The translations under genes and the position numbers were made by a program. The notes below the pieces were generated by a model. It was given only the letters and a program-made list of their open reading frames with translations, did not search any database and was not told the DNA's origin. Shown piece by piece: positions 9,041-17,058 of a stretch of 64,000 nt of DNA. How positions within the stretch are numbered: the first letter of the stretch is position 1; the number at the start of each line of letters is the position of its first letter. Source of the DNA: Nitrospira sp. (lineage in GTDB: Bacteria > Nitrospirota > Nitrospiria > Nitrospirales > Nitrospiraceae); contig JARFXO010000005.1 in the NCBI GenBank assembly GCA_029194665.1, positions 124,001 to 188,000 of the forward strand, written 5' to 3'.

Positions 9041-10600
9041 ATGAAGAGCTTGCCAGCCTGGACCGCGCCCCTTCGTGACTGGCAGCAACGAGCTCTGTCG
9101 GCGGTCTGTACCCACCAGACGAAAGATTTTTTGGCGATGGCCACTCCTGCCGCAGGAAAGACGCGCTTTGCTCTGCGTGTCGCGCACGAACTTATGGAGA
9201 AACAGGCTGCGGTCCGCGTGCTGGTCGTCTGCCCGACGAATCACCTCCGCACGCAATGGGCGGATGCCGCAGGGAAGATCGGTCTGCAACTCGATCCGAC
9301 GTTGACCAACGAGCAGGTGGCGGAGACGCCGGACTATCACGGTGCTGTCGTCACCTACCAGCAAGTTTGTCTGGCCCCGGCGATCTTTCAGCAGGCCTGC
9401 AAGGGCAAGAAGACGCTGCTCATCTTCGACGAGTTGCACCACGCTGGCGACGGCAAGAACTGGGGGAAGGCGCTACGCTCGGCGTTTGACCCGTCGGTGT
9501 TTCGGCTGATTTTGTCCGGCACGCCGTTCCGCTCCGACAACAATCCGATCCCGTTTATTCGGTATGAAGAGGGAGAAAGCCGGGCGGATTTCACCTACAG
9601 CTATACCGATGCGATTCGTGACAGCGTGTGCCGACCGATTGTATTCCCCAGTTACGAAGGTGAGCTTAGCTGGTTATCCGATGGTCGCGAACATCAGGCG
9701 ACGTTTGAGGAAGGACTGACATTCAATCGGCAGAGGGAACGGCTGAAGACCGCGTTGCTTCAAGAAACCTGGCTCGGGCCGGTGATCACCGATGCCCATG
9801 CTCAATTGACCCGCCTTCGGAAGCAGGAACAAGCGGATGCCGGCGGGCTGATTGTGTGCATGGACCAGGACCATGCGCGTTGGGTTGCGGACCTCGTCGG
9901 GCGTATTGTCGGCGCCAAAGCAGCCGTCGCCGTGTCGGACGATCCCGCTGCCTCGCGCACGATTGAAGAGTTCGCCGATCACAAAAAGCAGCAGTGGCTG
10001 GTGGCGGTCAATATGGTGAGCGAAGGCGTGGATATTCCGCGGCTCCGTGTCGGCGTCTATGGGACAAATGTGATCACGGAAATGTACTTCCGGCAGGTGG
10101 TCGGCCGGTTTGTTCGAATGCAGGAGGGTTTGCCCAAACCGCAACGAGCCTGGCTGTACCTGCCGAAAGATCCGGTCCTGGTGCACTATGCCAAGCAGAT
10201 CAAGGCGGAGCGAGATCATGTGTTGGAAGACGTCATGCCGGCGGGGCAACGGGACCTCTTCGGTCGCGTCACGGTTTCGGCTAACGAGTACGTGCCGTTG
10301 AAGGCCGTGGCCAGGATGGATAGCCTGATCGGCGAAGACGAGCCGCGAGGGGAGGGCGATTCGGTTGTCGTTTCCGAACCGGCGGTCTCACTCCATGAGC
10401 AGAAGCGAGATTTGCGGGATCTTCACCGGCTGCTGGTCGCCGGCCTAGCACGAAACAGCGGGATCGATCATCGCCGGCTCAACGCGGAATTGATCGCACG
10501 TACCGGGAGCCGCGTGGATCAGGCGACGACTGAGCAGCTTCGGAAGCGGATTCAACTGCTGGAGCTGTGGAAAGAGCGAGGGTATGACGGCAAACGGTGA
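9041..10600 (+). CDS. superfamily 2 DEAD/DEAH-type helicase linked to topoisomerase VI
   Basis: 519 residues. Q-tip/motif I is PAAGKT (residues 36-41), motif II is DELHH (130-134), motif III SGTPFR, and the C-terminal RecA domain has VNMVSEGVDIPRL and VVGRFVRM (motifs V and VI). The architecture resembles the helicase part of type I/III restriction enzymes and phage-type SF2 helicases, but no nuclease or methylase domain is present. A QRDLF sequence at residues 403-407 matches the QxDLF form of beta-clamp-binding motifs. The gene is 33 nt downstream of top6A on the same strand, so it probably unwinds or remodels DNA for, or with, topo VI. A decayed copy of its last 40 codons lies at 17059-17184. 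Confidence 0.9.
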   Translation: MKSLPAWTAPLRDWQQRALSAVCTHQTKDFLAMATPAAGKTRFALRVAHELMEKQAAVRVLVVCPTNHLRTQWADAAGKIGLQLDPTLTNEQVAETPDYHGAVVTYQQVCLAPAIFQQACKGKKTLLIFDELHHAGDGKNWGKALRSAFDPSVFRLILSGTPFRSDNNPIPFIRYEEGESRADFTYSYTDAIRDSVCRPIVFPSYEGELSWLSDGREHQATFEEGLTFNRQRERLKTALLQETWLGPVITDAHAQLTRLRKQEQADAGGLIVCMDQDHARWVADLVGRIVGAKAAVAVSDDPAASRTIEEFADHKKQQWLVAVNMVSEGVDIPRLRVGVYGTNVITEMYFRQVVGRFVRMQEGLPKPQRAWLYLPKDPVLVHYAKQIKAERDHVLEDVMPAGQRDLFGRVTVSANEYVPLKAVARMDSLIGEDEPRGEGDSVVVSEPAVSLHEQKRDLRDLHRLLVAGLARNSGIDHRRLNAELIARTGSRVDQATTEQLRKRIQLLELWKERGYDGKR

Positions 10601-10626
10601 TCACCTCCCGCATAAGGGCCCGTGGT

Positions 10627-10696
10627 AAATAGTCCCGCAGCCTCAACTCATTGAAACGGCGACGGCTAAAGCGTATTGTTCACGAACAAAAGCGGC
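10627..10696. repeat. 70-bp dispersed repeat, copy 1
   Basis: A 70-bp stretch that recurs at 20057-20126 in the same orientation with about nine mismatches. It starts 27 nt after the helicase stop. It includes CTCAACTCATTGAAAC and a perfect palindrome TTGTTC-AC-GAACAA (10677-10690), which could be an operator. There are only two copies, far apart, so it is not a CRISPR array. Confidence 0.7.
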
Positions 10697-10777
10697 CGGT
10701 TATCCAGTAGAGCGGCCAAGATCCGGAGCTTGTGCGGATCGCTTTAAACATCGTAAGGCAGCTCAATACTGAGAAAC

Positions 10778-11116
10778 ATGCAGACACAGTGGGTATTTCT
10801 CGCCGTGGCAATTGTCAGCGAAGTGATTGGAACATCCACGCTGAAGGCTTCGGAAGGATTTACACGCTTATGGCCTTCCGCTATCGTCGTCGCTGGCTAT
10901 GCGTCAGCCTTCTATTTTCTTTCGCTCACGCTCAAAACCATTCCGGTTGGGGTCGCCTACGCCATCTGGTCAGGCGCAGGCATTGCCTTAATTGCGTTGA
11001 TTGCCTGGGTTCTGTATGACCAAGTTCTGGATCTGCCGGCTATCATAGGCATGTCCCTCATCGTTGCCGGCATTGTTGTCCTCAATCTCTCTTCCAATAT
11101 TGCCTCTCACTCATGA
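10778..11116 (+). CDS. small multidrug resistance (SMR) family efflux transporter
   Basis: 112 residues with four predicted membrane helices, the normal EmrE/QacE/SugE length. The essential acidic residue of helix 1 is present ([14 protein letters not shown]14 in the family numbering), and the helix 2-3 signature [13 protein letters not shown] is intact. Members exchange protons for cationic drugs or guanidinium/quaternary amines across the inner membrane. The sequence is closer to the EmrE/QacE drug-exporter type (WSG-G motif) than to the guanidinium exporters, but substrate cannot be decided by eye. It stands alone; the preceding 80 nt hold no recognisable riboswitch. Confidence 0.93.
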   Translation: MQTQWVFLAVAIVSEVIGTSTLKASEGFTRLWPSAIVVAGYASAFYFLSLTLKTIPVGVAYAIWSGAGIALIALIAWVLYDQVLDLPAIIGMSLIVAGIVVLNLSSNIASHS

Positions 11117-11172
11117 GCTAGCCCGGCTCATCTTCCCCCAGGACCTGGGCAAGTCAAGCGCATACCAGTCCA

Positions 11173-12363
11173 TCAGAAGGCATACAATGGGCCAGTTCCG
11201 AGGGTTGAGGACTGTCCTTCGATCCCGACAAAAACGATACGCCCAAGAAAGAAAGGCAGTCCCCAGTCAAAGGTAGAAGATGAAGATGATGAGGGAGATG
11301 GTCCGCCCAAATTATTAAAGGCAGCGTTGCCGGTGTTCAAGAGATTAGTCGCATTAGCAACCTGAAAGGGGACGGTCGCTTGAGGAGCGTTGACGCCGAA
11401 AAGCGTGGCCGACAAGCTGGCAGTAACCAAGGGACAGTAAAAATCTTGCTCCGGCTTGAGGCAAAGCGGAAGAGTCGAATCAGGGAAAAAATAGCCATTA
11501 GAGCCGGTGTCAATAACGCTCTCCGGGAAGGATGTCCCATTGTAGATGGTAGTGAGGGATCCGTTTTGATCAGTCGAAAAGGTCGAGATGCCGGGCGGCG
11601 GGGAATTGTTCGACGCTGTACCGATCCCGAGAGTGACGGAACCGGAAAGTGCAGGAGCGCCCATCGCAGGCACGTTCGGCAGGGTCAGGATCACGCCGTT
11701 CTTATCGGATGGAAGCAGCCACACCGGGTTCTGCACTTGAGTCGACAGGGGCGCCGCGACGCTCCCGCATGTAGAAGCGGTACAGGAAAAATACCGATCA
11801 TTGTTGTCGTTGATCTCGCAGGCAATGCCACAATCGTGCGTGAACAACCCGATACCGAGAATGCCGTTAAATCCTGCTGTGCTTGGATCGGAGTCGACCA
11901 CACTGTCACATGGATTTTGGGAGGAGGACTGCCCGGCAAAGGTGGGGGCAATAATATGAATGGGCACGGTTACGGCTGGCTCGCCTCCCAGCACCACGTC
12001 AGCGAGTTGAACGGGGCCCCAAAGTGCGCTGCCATCGGCAAACTTCATGCACTCGCCGATGGGCTGTCCTGGTGACTGGACTTCTTGTTGTAGCGGGAAT
12101 GAGAGCACCGAGCCAAAGATTCGAACCCCGAAGGACCCTGTATCAACCAAGATGTCGGAGATCGTTTGACAAGTGGATGTGCCTGGCTGACAGATGGTTA
12201 CTTGAGTACATGGCTGATTGACATTCGTACAAACGCTTGAACCACCGACGGTGACCGCCAGAACATTCGGTGGCTGTGAACCGGCGCCTCCGTTTCCGCC
12301 TCCGCCAGAACCACAGGCGCTCACAAGCCATAGGCAGGCGATGATGACTGCACGAGACATCAT
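11173..12363 (-). CDS. DUF3443 lipoprotein
   Basis: 396 residues from ATG 12363. The N-terminus is a lipoprotein signal (MMSRAVIIACLWLVSACGSGG, lipobox LVSAC) followed by a glycine-rich linker. The body has the DUF3443 signatures ILVDTGSFGVRI and VIDTGSNGYFF, which look like two aspartic-protease-like DTG/S motifs, plus many Cys. Whether it cleaves peptides is unknown. The stop of the upstream DUF2844 gene overlaps this start as TAATG, and AAGGA lies 9 nt upstream, which fixes the start and indicates translational coupling. The same DUF2844-DUF3443 pairing is known in Proteobacteria, so the two products probably act together in the envelope. Confidence 0.88.
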   Translation of the reverse strand: MMSRAVIIACLWLVSACGSGGGGNGGAGSQPPNVLAVTVGGSSVCTNVNQPCTQVTICQPGTSTCQTISDILVDTGSFGVRIFGSVLSFPLQQEVQSPGQPIGECMKFADGSALWGPVQLADVVLGGEPAVTVPIHIIAPTFAGQSSSQNPCDSVVDSDPSTAGFNGILGIGLFTHDCGIACEINDNNDRYFSCTASTCGSVAAPLSTQVQNPVWLLPSDKNGVILTLPNVPAMGAPALSGSVTLGIGTASNNSPPPGISTFSTDQNGSLTTIYNGTSFPESVIDTGSNGYFFPDSTLPLCLKPEQDFYCPLVTASLSATLFGVNAPQATVPFQVANATNLLNTGNAAFNNLGGPSPSSSSSSTFDWGLPFFLGRIVFVGIEGQSSTLGTGPLYAF

Positions 12364-12833
12364 TATTGAATGTCCTTCGGCAAAACCATAGCCGGTAAAC
12401 GAGAAGGGATGAAGGCCCGCCCCCACATATTTCGCGCGTGTCCGCTTCGCTCAACGACCAAATTGGCGGTTTTCAACATCAGAGGCCTTCGGATTCGAGG
12501 TTTCTTATTCTGCAGCTCTGTGAGTGCATCCAAATACTCATCGAAATAGGCCCCGAGGAGGAGACGAAGATTCGGAACCCCGATCCCTCTCCACGCGACC
12601 GCAAAGACGGTACCGTCAGACGAGACATACTCCTTGACAGTCATCCCGACAACCGTGATGGTTTCAACGGAATACCCCTGAGCAAGTGTGCTGTGCACCT
12701 GTCCGCCCATGGCAGCGCGGTCCGTTTCAACGGATGCTTTGGTTTGACCTAGGACCGCCCAGACCGGTGTAATCGCGGTCAGATGGATCAGAATGGCCGC
12801 GAACGCGGTATGAACCCAGATCCCCATTCTCAT
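12363..12833 (-). CDS. DUF2844 exported protein
   Basis: 156 residues with a signal peptide ending near residue 26 (TPVWA). The core (QVHSTLAQGYSVETI, KEYVSSDGTVFAVAWRG, PNLRLLLGAYFDEYL) matches the DUF2844 family. It is periplasmic or secreted, biochemistry unknown. Its TAA stop shares an A with the ATG of the DUF3443 lipoprotein, so both are translated from one message. A pairing in which DUF2844 helps secretion or maturation of the DUF3443 protease-like lipoprotein is possible but untested. Confidence 0.85.
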   Translation of the reverse strand: MRMGIWVHTAFAAILIHLTAITPVWAVLGQTKASVETDRAAMGGQVHSTLAQGYSVETITVVGMTVKEYVSSDGTVFAVAWRGIGVPNLRLLLGAYFDEYLDALTELQNKKPRIRRPLMLKTANLVVERSGHARNMWGRAFIPSRLPAMVLPKDIQ

Positions 12834-13171
12834 TGTGTCTCGCTATGAGCTCCCGAAGAGTCAGCAATCCCCTCTATAATCAATAGCGAACAAGCGCAGT
12901 CGTCACTTCTGATGGCTCTGCCGACCAGGGTGAACTCGACTAGGGAACCATTCTACTCTCCATATCCCTAGTTTTTGCTGCTCTTGAATCCTGCCATATT
13001 GGGCTTGCTACCACGACAGAGAAAACAGGTGAGTTGGGAGCCTTCTTGTCCAACATAGGTTTTCAACATGCCACGGGTGTTGATCCCGCCTTATCAGATC
13101 GTCGACCGTGGACTAGCTTTGATTGTCTCATTCCAGGTACACTCCACAAATTCACAGAGGGAGATTACGTG
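12834..13171. other. intergenic region, divergent promoters presumed
   Basis: Separates the leftward DUF2844-DUF3443 operon from the rightward exported OB-fold gene. I recognise no gene, repeat or RNA in it. The in-frame extension of the OB-fold gene to 13034 lacks a ribosome-binding site and is probably not translated. Confidence 0.4.
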
Positions 13172-13582
13172 ATGCGCGCCTTCCTTCACGGCATGCTGTG
13201 TATGTACCTTGGGTTCGGACTGGTGTCGGCCGCGTCAGCCAGCGATGGTCTGCCCATTGGCAAGATTTTAAAGCGTCCTGCCGACTATCGGGCCAAGGTC
13301 GTGACGGTCGAAGGACGTGTAACGCGAGTGACCACCTTGCCGGTTCATCGTGGCACTCGAGACTGTGGAAGCGCCAACGTCTACGACAAACAAATGTTTG
13401 CGCTTCAGGATAAGTCGGGCACTATCGGAATCAGCACGACCGGCTCATGTCTGCCGAACATGACGAAGCTGGTCGTGCAGAACGAACATCTCCGCGTCCG
13501 TGGGGTAGTGATGGTCGATGGGAGCACTCCAGAGGGGAGTGCCGTGATCAACGCGCAATCGATCGACCGGGTGTCGCGATAG
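13172..13582 (+). CDS. exported OB-fold-like protein
   Basis: 136 residues from ATG 13172, chosen because GAGGGAG lies about 8 nt upstream and a signal peptide begins there (MRAFLHGMLCMYLGFGLVSAASA). The mature part reads like a small nucleic-acid-binding-type OB fold reused in the periplasm: PADYRAKVVTVEGRVTRVTT, FALQDKSGTIGI, and EHLRVRGVVMVDG, with two Cys (DCGS, GSCLP) that may pair. Similar proteins occur as single-domain envelope proteins of unknown function. It lies alone between oppositely oriented operons. No catalytic residues can be pointed to. Confidence 0.7.
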   Translation: MRAFLHGMLCMYLGFGLVSAASASDGLPIGKILKRPADYRAKVVTVEGRVTRVTTLPVHRGTRDCGSANVYDKQMFALQDKSGTIGISTTGSCLPNMTKLVVQNEHLRVRGVVMVDGSTPEGSAVINAQSIDRVSR

Positions 13583-13802
13583 CACTGCTTCTTCTTCTTC
13601 ACCAGCCCATGTTCAAGAAGACAGGCACCCGGCTTTGACGTTTGGACTCTCATCGTCTCTCCCGCTATGCTGCCTGCGCATGGCGTACCATCCGCGGGTG
13701 TTGGGTCTGCATGTGCCCTATCCGGTCATTCTCCGAGGAACCATCGACAGGTGACATTTCAAAAGCCGAGGCGGAGAGGCTGGTGACTTACGTAAGGGAG
13801 TT

Positions 13803-14108
13803 TTATTGGCGATGGTTTTCCACGAGCGTGGCTATTTGCACGAAGTCGATGCTCGGGCGTACTCCGTAGAGACCGGTTACTCTCTCGATGAGCTCACCGG
13901 TAAAGAATGCCTTGGCTGCCTCTTCGGAGTCCCAGACATAGAAGTTGGTCGCTTCATGGGCTTTGGGATTGAACGTGAAGGCTTTCGACCGCAGCCCTGG
14001 CATCCCCTCAAATAGTGCCCGCGCCGACTCGGCAATCTTCTGGATCTTCTGCACCGTTGTCTCATCAAAGTTCTCTCCGTAGCGAATAGTGACGAAGACC
14101 CCGATCAT
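13803..14108 (-). CDS. dimeric alpha-beta barrel (YdhR/ABM-like) protein
   Basis: 101 residues. The pattern MIGVFVTIRY, then a helix with SARALFEGMPGLRSKAFTF, then NFYVWDSEEAAKAFF and a final strand is that of small ferredoxin-like alpha-beta barrels such as YdhR and antibiotic-biosynthesis monooxygenases. Members are cofactorless oxygenases, heme handlers or stress proteins; no activity can be assigned here. AAGGAG sits 6 nt before the ATG, fixing the start. It lies 58 nt upstream of the helix-hairpin-helix gene on the same strand, and may be co-transcribed with it. Confidence 0.75.
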   Translation of the reverse strand: MIGVFVTIRYGENFDETTVQKIQKIAESARALFEGMPGLRSKAFTFNPKAHEATNFYVWDSEEAAKAFFTGELIERVTGLYGVRPSIDFVQIATLVENHRQ

Positions 14109-14167
14109 ATCGCACTCCTTTCTTGTCGTTTAGCCGCGCGCGGTGGGCTGCCTATGAGTTCGTCGAG

Positions 14168-14479
14168 TTACTTCTGCTTGGCGATGATCTTGTATTTGAT
14201 CTGCTCGTAGGTGGCGCGGGGCATGATCTTCTTCTGGACCAACTCGTCCTTCTTGGCGTACGGACGCCCCGTGATGATTTTTTCCGCGGTGACGTCACCG
14301 ACACCTTTTAACGTCTTGAGTTGATCGGCGGTGGCGCTGTTAAGGTCGATCAGCTCCTCTTTATCGGCTGCATAAGCGACCGAGGCTTGCGGCAGGATCG
14401 GGAACAGGGGAGTCATCACGATCGATAGCATGAAGGCGAGTCCGAGAGCGCCTATCCGTTGTCCTCTTTGCGTTCGCAT
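14168..14479 (-). CDS. ComEA-like exported helix-hairpin-helix protein
   Basis: 103 residues with a perfect AAGGAGG ribosome-binding site before the ATG. A signal peptide (residues 1-36, ending VAYA) is followed by a helix-hairpin-helix DNA-binding motif: LIDLNSATADQLKTLKGVGD and then a second half, ATYEQIKYKI. ComEA proteins bind incoming double-stranded DNA in the periplasm during natural transformation; many soluble homologues outside com operons have unproven roles. No comEC or pilus gene is nearby, so competence is not implied by context. Confidence 0.85.
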   Translation of the reverse strand: MRTQRGQRIGALGLAFMLSIVMTPLFPILPQASVAYAADKEELIDLNSATADQLKTLKGVGDVTAEKIITGRPYAKKDELVQKKIMPRATYEQIKYKIIAKQK

Positions 14480-14639
14480 GGCAACCTCCTTGGTGGATTC
14501 GGCGGCTATCTAAGCCTGCCGTGGAATATCTTACTCCCACCAGAGTAAAACATCATGGCAAGGGTGAGAGCAAGCGGTAGCGAGACCACTTTCGCCGCGC
14601 GCCGGTAACTTTTCCTCGCACGGGAGTGAGGTGGCAGGC

Positions 14640-14820
14640 GTCCGAGGTCAGTTCCATTTTGCCACCAAGTACGCCCAGCAGTTTCTGGAGGTGCTAAAGG
14701 AAGGGAAATAGGCCCGACTTTCCAAGCGGGCGATGTGCGGCTGTTTCATCCCGCTGAGTCTTGCCAATGCCGTCTGACTCAACCCACGTCGTTCGCGTAA
14801 ATTGGCCAGCTCCACTACAC
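14640..14820 (-). pseudogene. decayed XRE-type helix-turn-helix regulator
   Basis: Minus-strand translation gives VVELANLRERRGLSQTALARL, then SGMKQPHIARLES, a textbook Cro/C1-type HTH (likely a HigA or antitoxin type). After ARLES the frame shifts; the next frame continues the family ending with a stop inside (HLQKLLGVLGGKMELT). No good start codon or ribosome site precedes it; a TGA lies in frame upstream. It is therefore a remnant. No matching toxin gene is recognised next to it. Confidence 0.75.
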
Positions 14821-14854
14821 AATTTGCCGGCTTATATCTCAGCCAACTGATGAC

Positions 14855-15472
14855 TCAGTTCATTTTGCCAGTCGGCATGCCACGGGATTTCGTGCCTTTC
14901 GGCGGCTGAGTCATGGCACCCGTGGGCATTTGCCCTCTGATCTTGGCGCTGCTCTTGTGAGTTCCCCGGGTCGGGGTTGAGCCACGCGCCTTCGTACCAG
15001 TTTTGTTAGTCATGACCATGTTCCTTTCGCGCTGGGATGTTTGAGCAGTCATTGCGCGCACAGCCACCTTCATACGCTGGCCGGCTCTTTTTGCCTTCGT
15101 CGCTACCCCGGGATCGGACAACCGTGTTGCCGCTCGAGTTGCGTGCTTGACCACGCCGACGTCCTTATCATCCAAAAGCTTGCTCACGACGCGCGCGGTT
15201 TGAGGGCTGTCAGGTAACATGGTTGCGGCATGCGCTGCGGCAACACGAATCAGCACCGCGCGTGATTTCGAGGCATCACCGATGATACCGATGCTGGCAG
15301 CGTCGCCCATCATGCCAGCGAGTGATATCGCCTTGGATGCCAGCGACACATCCGTGGACTCAGCAAGTTTGCGTAGATGCTGCAGGGCACCTGCAGTCTT
15401 CTCGACGAGTGTCATATAGTCTGGCTCGTCAACATCCAACATTGCCTTCAGTTCTGCATAGCTGATCGCCAT
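14855..15472 (-). CDS. HEAT-repeat-like protein with basic repetitive tail
   Basis: 205 residues from ATG 15472, chosen for its strong AAGGAG 7 nt upstream. Residues 1-130 form helical repeats of HEAT type: DYMTLVEKTAGALQHLRKLA, DVSLASKAISLAGMMGD, AVLIRVAAAHAATMLPD, ARVVSKLLDDKDVGVVKHA. The last 60 residues are basic, Gly/Thr/Pro rich and semi-repetitive (MPTGAM and MPTGKM, TKARGS and TKSRGM). No signal peptide is seen. It begins 28 nt after the lectin-metallopeptidase gene ends, so the two are an operon. A role as partner, chaperone or immunity factor for that protein is speculation. Confidence 0.75.
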   Translation of the reverse strand: MAISYAELKAMLDVDEPDYMTLVEKTAGALQHLRKLAESTDVSLASKAISLAGMMGDAASIGIIGDASKSRAVLIRVAAAHAATMLPDSPQTARVVSKLLDDKDVGVVKHATRAATRLSDPGVATKAKRAGQRMKVAVRAMTAQTSQRERNMVMTNKTGTKARGSTPTRGTHKSSAKIRGQMPTGAMTQPPKGTKSRGMPTGKMN

Positions 15473-15500
15473 CGTTGGTCTCCTTATGGGAACGGCCCGG

Positions 15501-16814
15501 TTACCCAAGGTTCTGGGTGAACGGACTGTTGTCCATCGTCTGCGCTTCGTTCGCAATCAGATCCGGCGGCGGATTGGTAATGTTGTTGGTACCGCCACCC
15601 ATCATCAGTCGGTCGGTGGGTGTCACGTGGTTGAGGCCCAGCACATGGCCGACTTCATGGGCGAGCGTCCATTCGCTTGCGATCGAGGCCACCACTGCCG
15701 CCGGCCGGTTGGCGGGATGTGCAGCGCAGCCGTTAAAGCTTGGATTCGTCGAGCGCACAAAATACGCCACGACATCGTTAGTGCCGGCGCCTGCGCGGTT
15801 GGCCATCAGCGTGGTTTGCTCCGCGGTCACACTGCCCATGGTACAGGCTCCGACGTCCAGATCGTTCAGCAGCGGAAGGTTCAGGTTTTGATCACTCACG
15901 CGGTGCACGCGGATGCCAGACGTCGCATAGACGTCGATCATGTTGTCGACCATGTGATCGACGGAAAAACGGGTCGGCTGACTCAGCACTTTCACGTGCA
16001 AACGTACCGTGGGCAAACGCTGTGTCCACCACTTGTGCCACATCGCGTTGTCCATGCCACGCGCGAACACATCGATGCGTCCGAGACTCCATGACACCAC
16101 GGCCGGCGTGTTATCGATGACCCCACCCAGCGATTCCCAGCCGCTCCAGCCACCGTCGAACCACTTGTGCCACAGCGCATTGTCGGATCCCTTGACGAAG
16201 ATGTCGAGCCGTCCTGGCCCCCACGAACTGGCAGCAGGTCCCGCAGTAATCACACCGCCAAGCGACTCCCATCCGCTCCAGCTACCGTCGAACCACTTGT
16301 GCCATAAGGCGTTGTCCATGCCGCGCGCGAATACGTCGATGCGGCCGCGTTGCCAGGAAACGGCGCCAGGCTCATTGTCGATCACACCGCCGAGCGATTC
16401 CCAGCCGCTCCAGCGGCCGTCGAACCACTTGTGCCACAGCGCATTGTCCGAACCTTTCGCGAAGACATCGAGCCGGCCGGGGGCCCATGAACACACCGCT
16501 GGCCCGGCAGTGATCGTGCCGCCGAGCGACTCCCACCCGCTCCAACTGCCGTCGAACCACTTGTGCCATAAGGCGTTGTCCATGCCGCGTGCGAACACAT
16601 CGATGCGTCCCGACGCCCATGATACCGCGCAAGGTGAGCCATCGATGACGCCACCGAGGGACTCCCAGCTGCTCCAGCCACCGTCGAACCACTTGTGCCA
16701 CAGCGCATTGTCGGACCCCTTCACGAAAGTGTCGAGTCTCTCACCCGCCCACGAACTTACTGCTGGCCCGGCTGTGATAATGCCACCGAGGGATTCCCAG
16801 TTGCTCCACGCCAT
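15501..16814 (-). CDS. DUF346 (PLL-like lectin) propeller fused to a zinc metallopeptidase
   Basis: 437 residues, AAGGAG before the ATG. Residues 3-266 are six 44-residue repeats of the DUF346 type seen in Photorhabdus PLL lectins (each with W..WESLGG, SW, R.D.F and DNALWHKWF). They alternate between two subtypes (KGSDNA and RGMDNA), so the array grew by copying two-blade units. Residues 270-437 are a metzincin-like protease: HEVGHVLGLNH (H386, H390, H396, catalytic E387) with a Met turn (LMM) 8 residues later. No signal peptide is visible, unusual for such a protein. It probably binds glycans or a surface and cuts a nearby protein; target and export route are unknown. Confidence 0.9.
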   Translation of the reverse strand: MAWSNWESLGGIITAGPAVSSWAGERLDTFVKGSDNALWHKWFDGGWSSWESLGGVIDGSPCAVSWASGRIDVFARGMDNALWHKWFDGSWSGWESLGGTITAGPAVCSWAPGRLDVFAKGSDNALWHKWFDGRWSGWESLGGVIDNEPGAVSWQRGRIDVFARGMDNALWHKWFDGSWSGWESLGGVITAGPAASSWGPGRLDIFVKGSDNALWHKWFDGGWSGWESLGGVIDNTPAVVSWSLGRIDVFARGMDNAMWHKWWTQRLPTVRLHVKVLSQPTRFSVDHMVDNMIDVYATSGIRVHRVSDQNLNLPLLNDLDVGACTMGSVTAEQTTLMANRAGAGTNDVVAYFVRSTNPSFNGCAAHPANRPAAVVASIASEWTLAHEVGHVLGLNHVTPTDRLMMGGGTNNITNPPPDLIANEAQTMDNSPFTQNLG

Positions 16815-16960
16815 CGTATATCTCCTTAGTCAAACCGATCTCTGTATTTGTCGAACACCACGCAGAAAAAGTAAGTGGCCGCGGCAAGAATATGACTGCG
16901 GCATCTGCGGTGTACTCCTAATGGAACGATTTGTCAAACAGTGATGCGAGGGGTCTGGCC

Positions 16961-17032
16961 GCATCGCTTTTCCTGGAGCAGTCAGAAAATGACCATCACC
17001 TTTTAGTGGCCCGAGATCAGGTCGAGCGTGAG
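16961..17032 (-). pseudogene. remnant of an HxlR-type regulator gene
   Basis: About 80 percent identical by eye to part of the intact hxlR-family gene at 20683-20756. Minus-strand translation gives LTLDLISGH, a stop, then KVMVIF, matching ITLDIIAGRW-KVMVIFW of the intact copy, with in-frame stops. It is clearly dead. It lies next to a helicase-tail remnant. Confidence 0.75.
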
Positions 17033-17058
17033 TCAGGTGAGTGATCGACTTATTTTGG

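Noticed and set aside
11380-12075. 231-residue open frame on the plus strand
   Set aside because: Antisense within the DUF3443 gene, which has a lipobox, ribosome site and family motifs.
16009-16944. 311-residue repetitive frame on the plus strand
   Set aside because: Mirror of the DUF346 repeats, so its repetitiveness is inherited from the real gene on the other strand.
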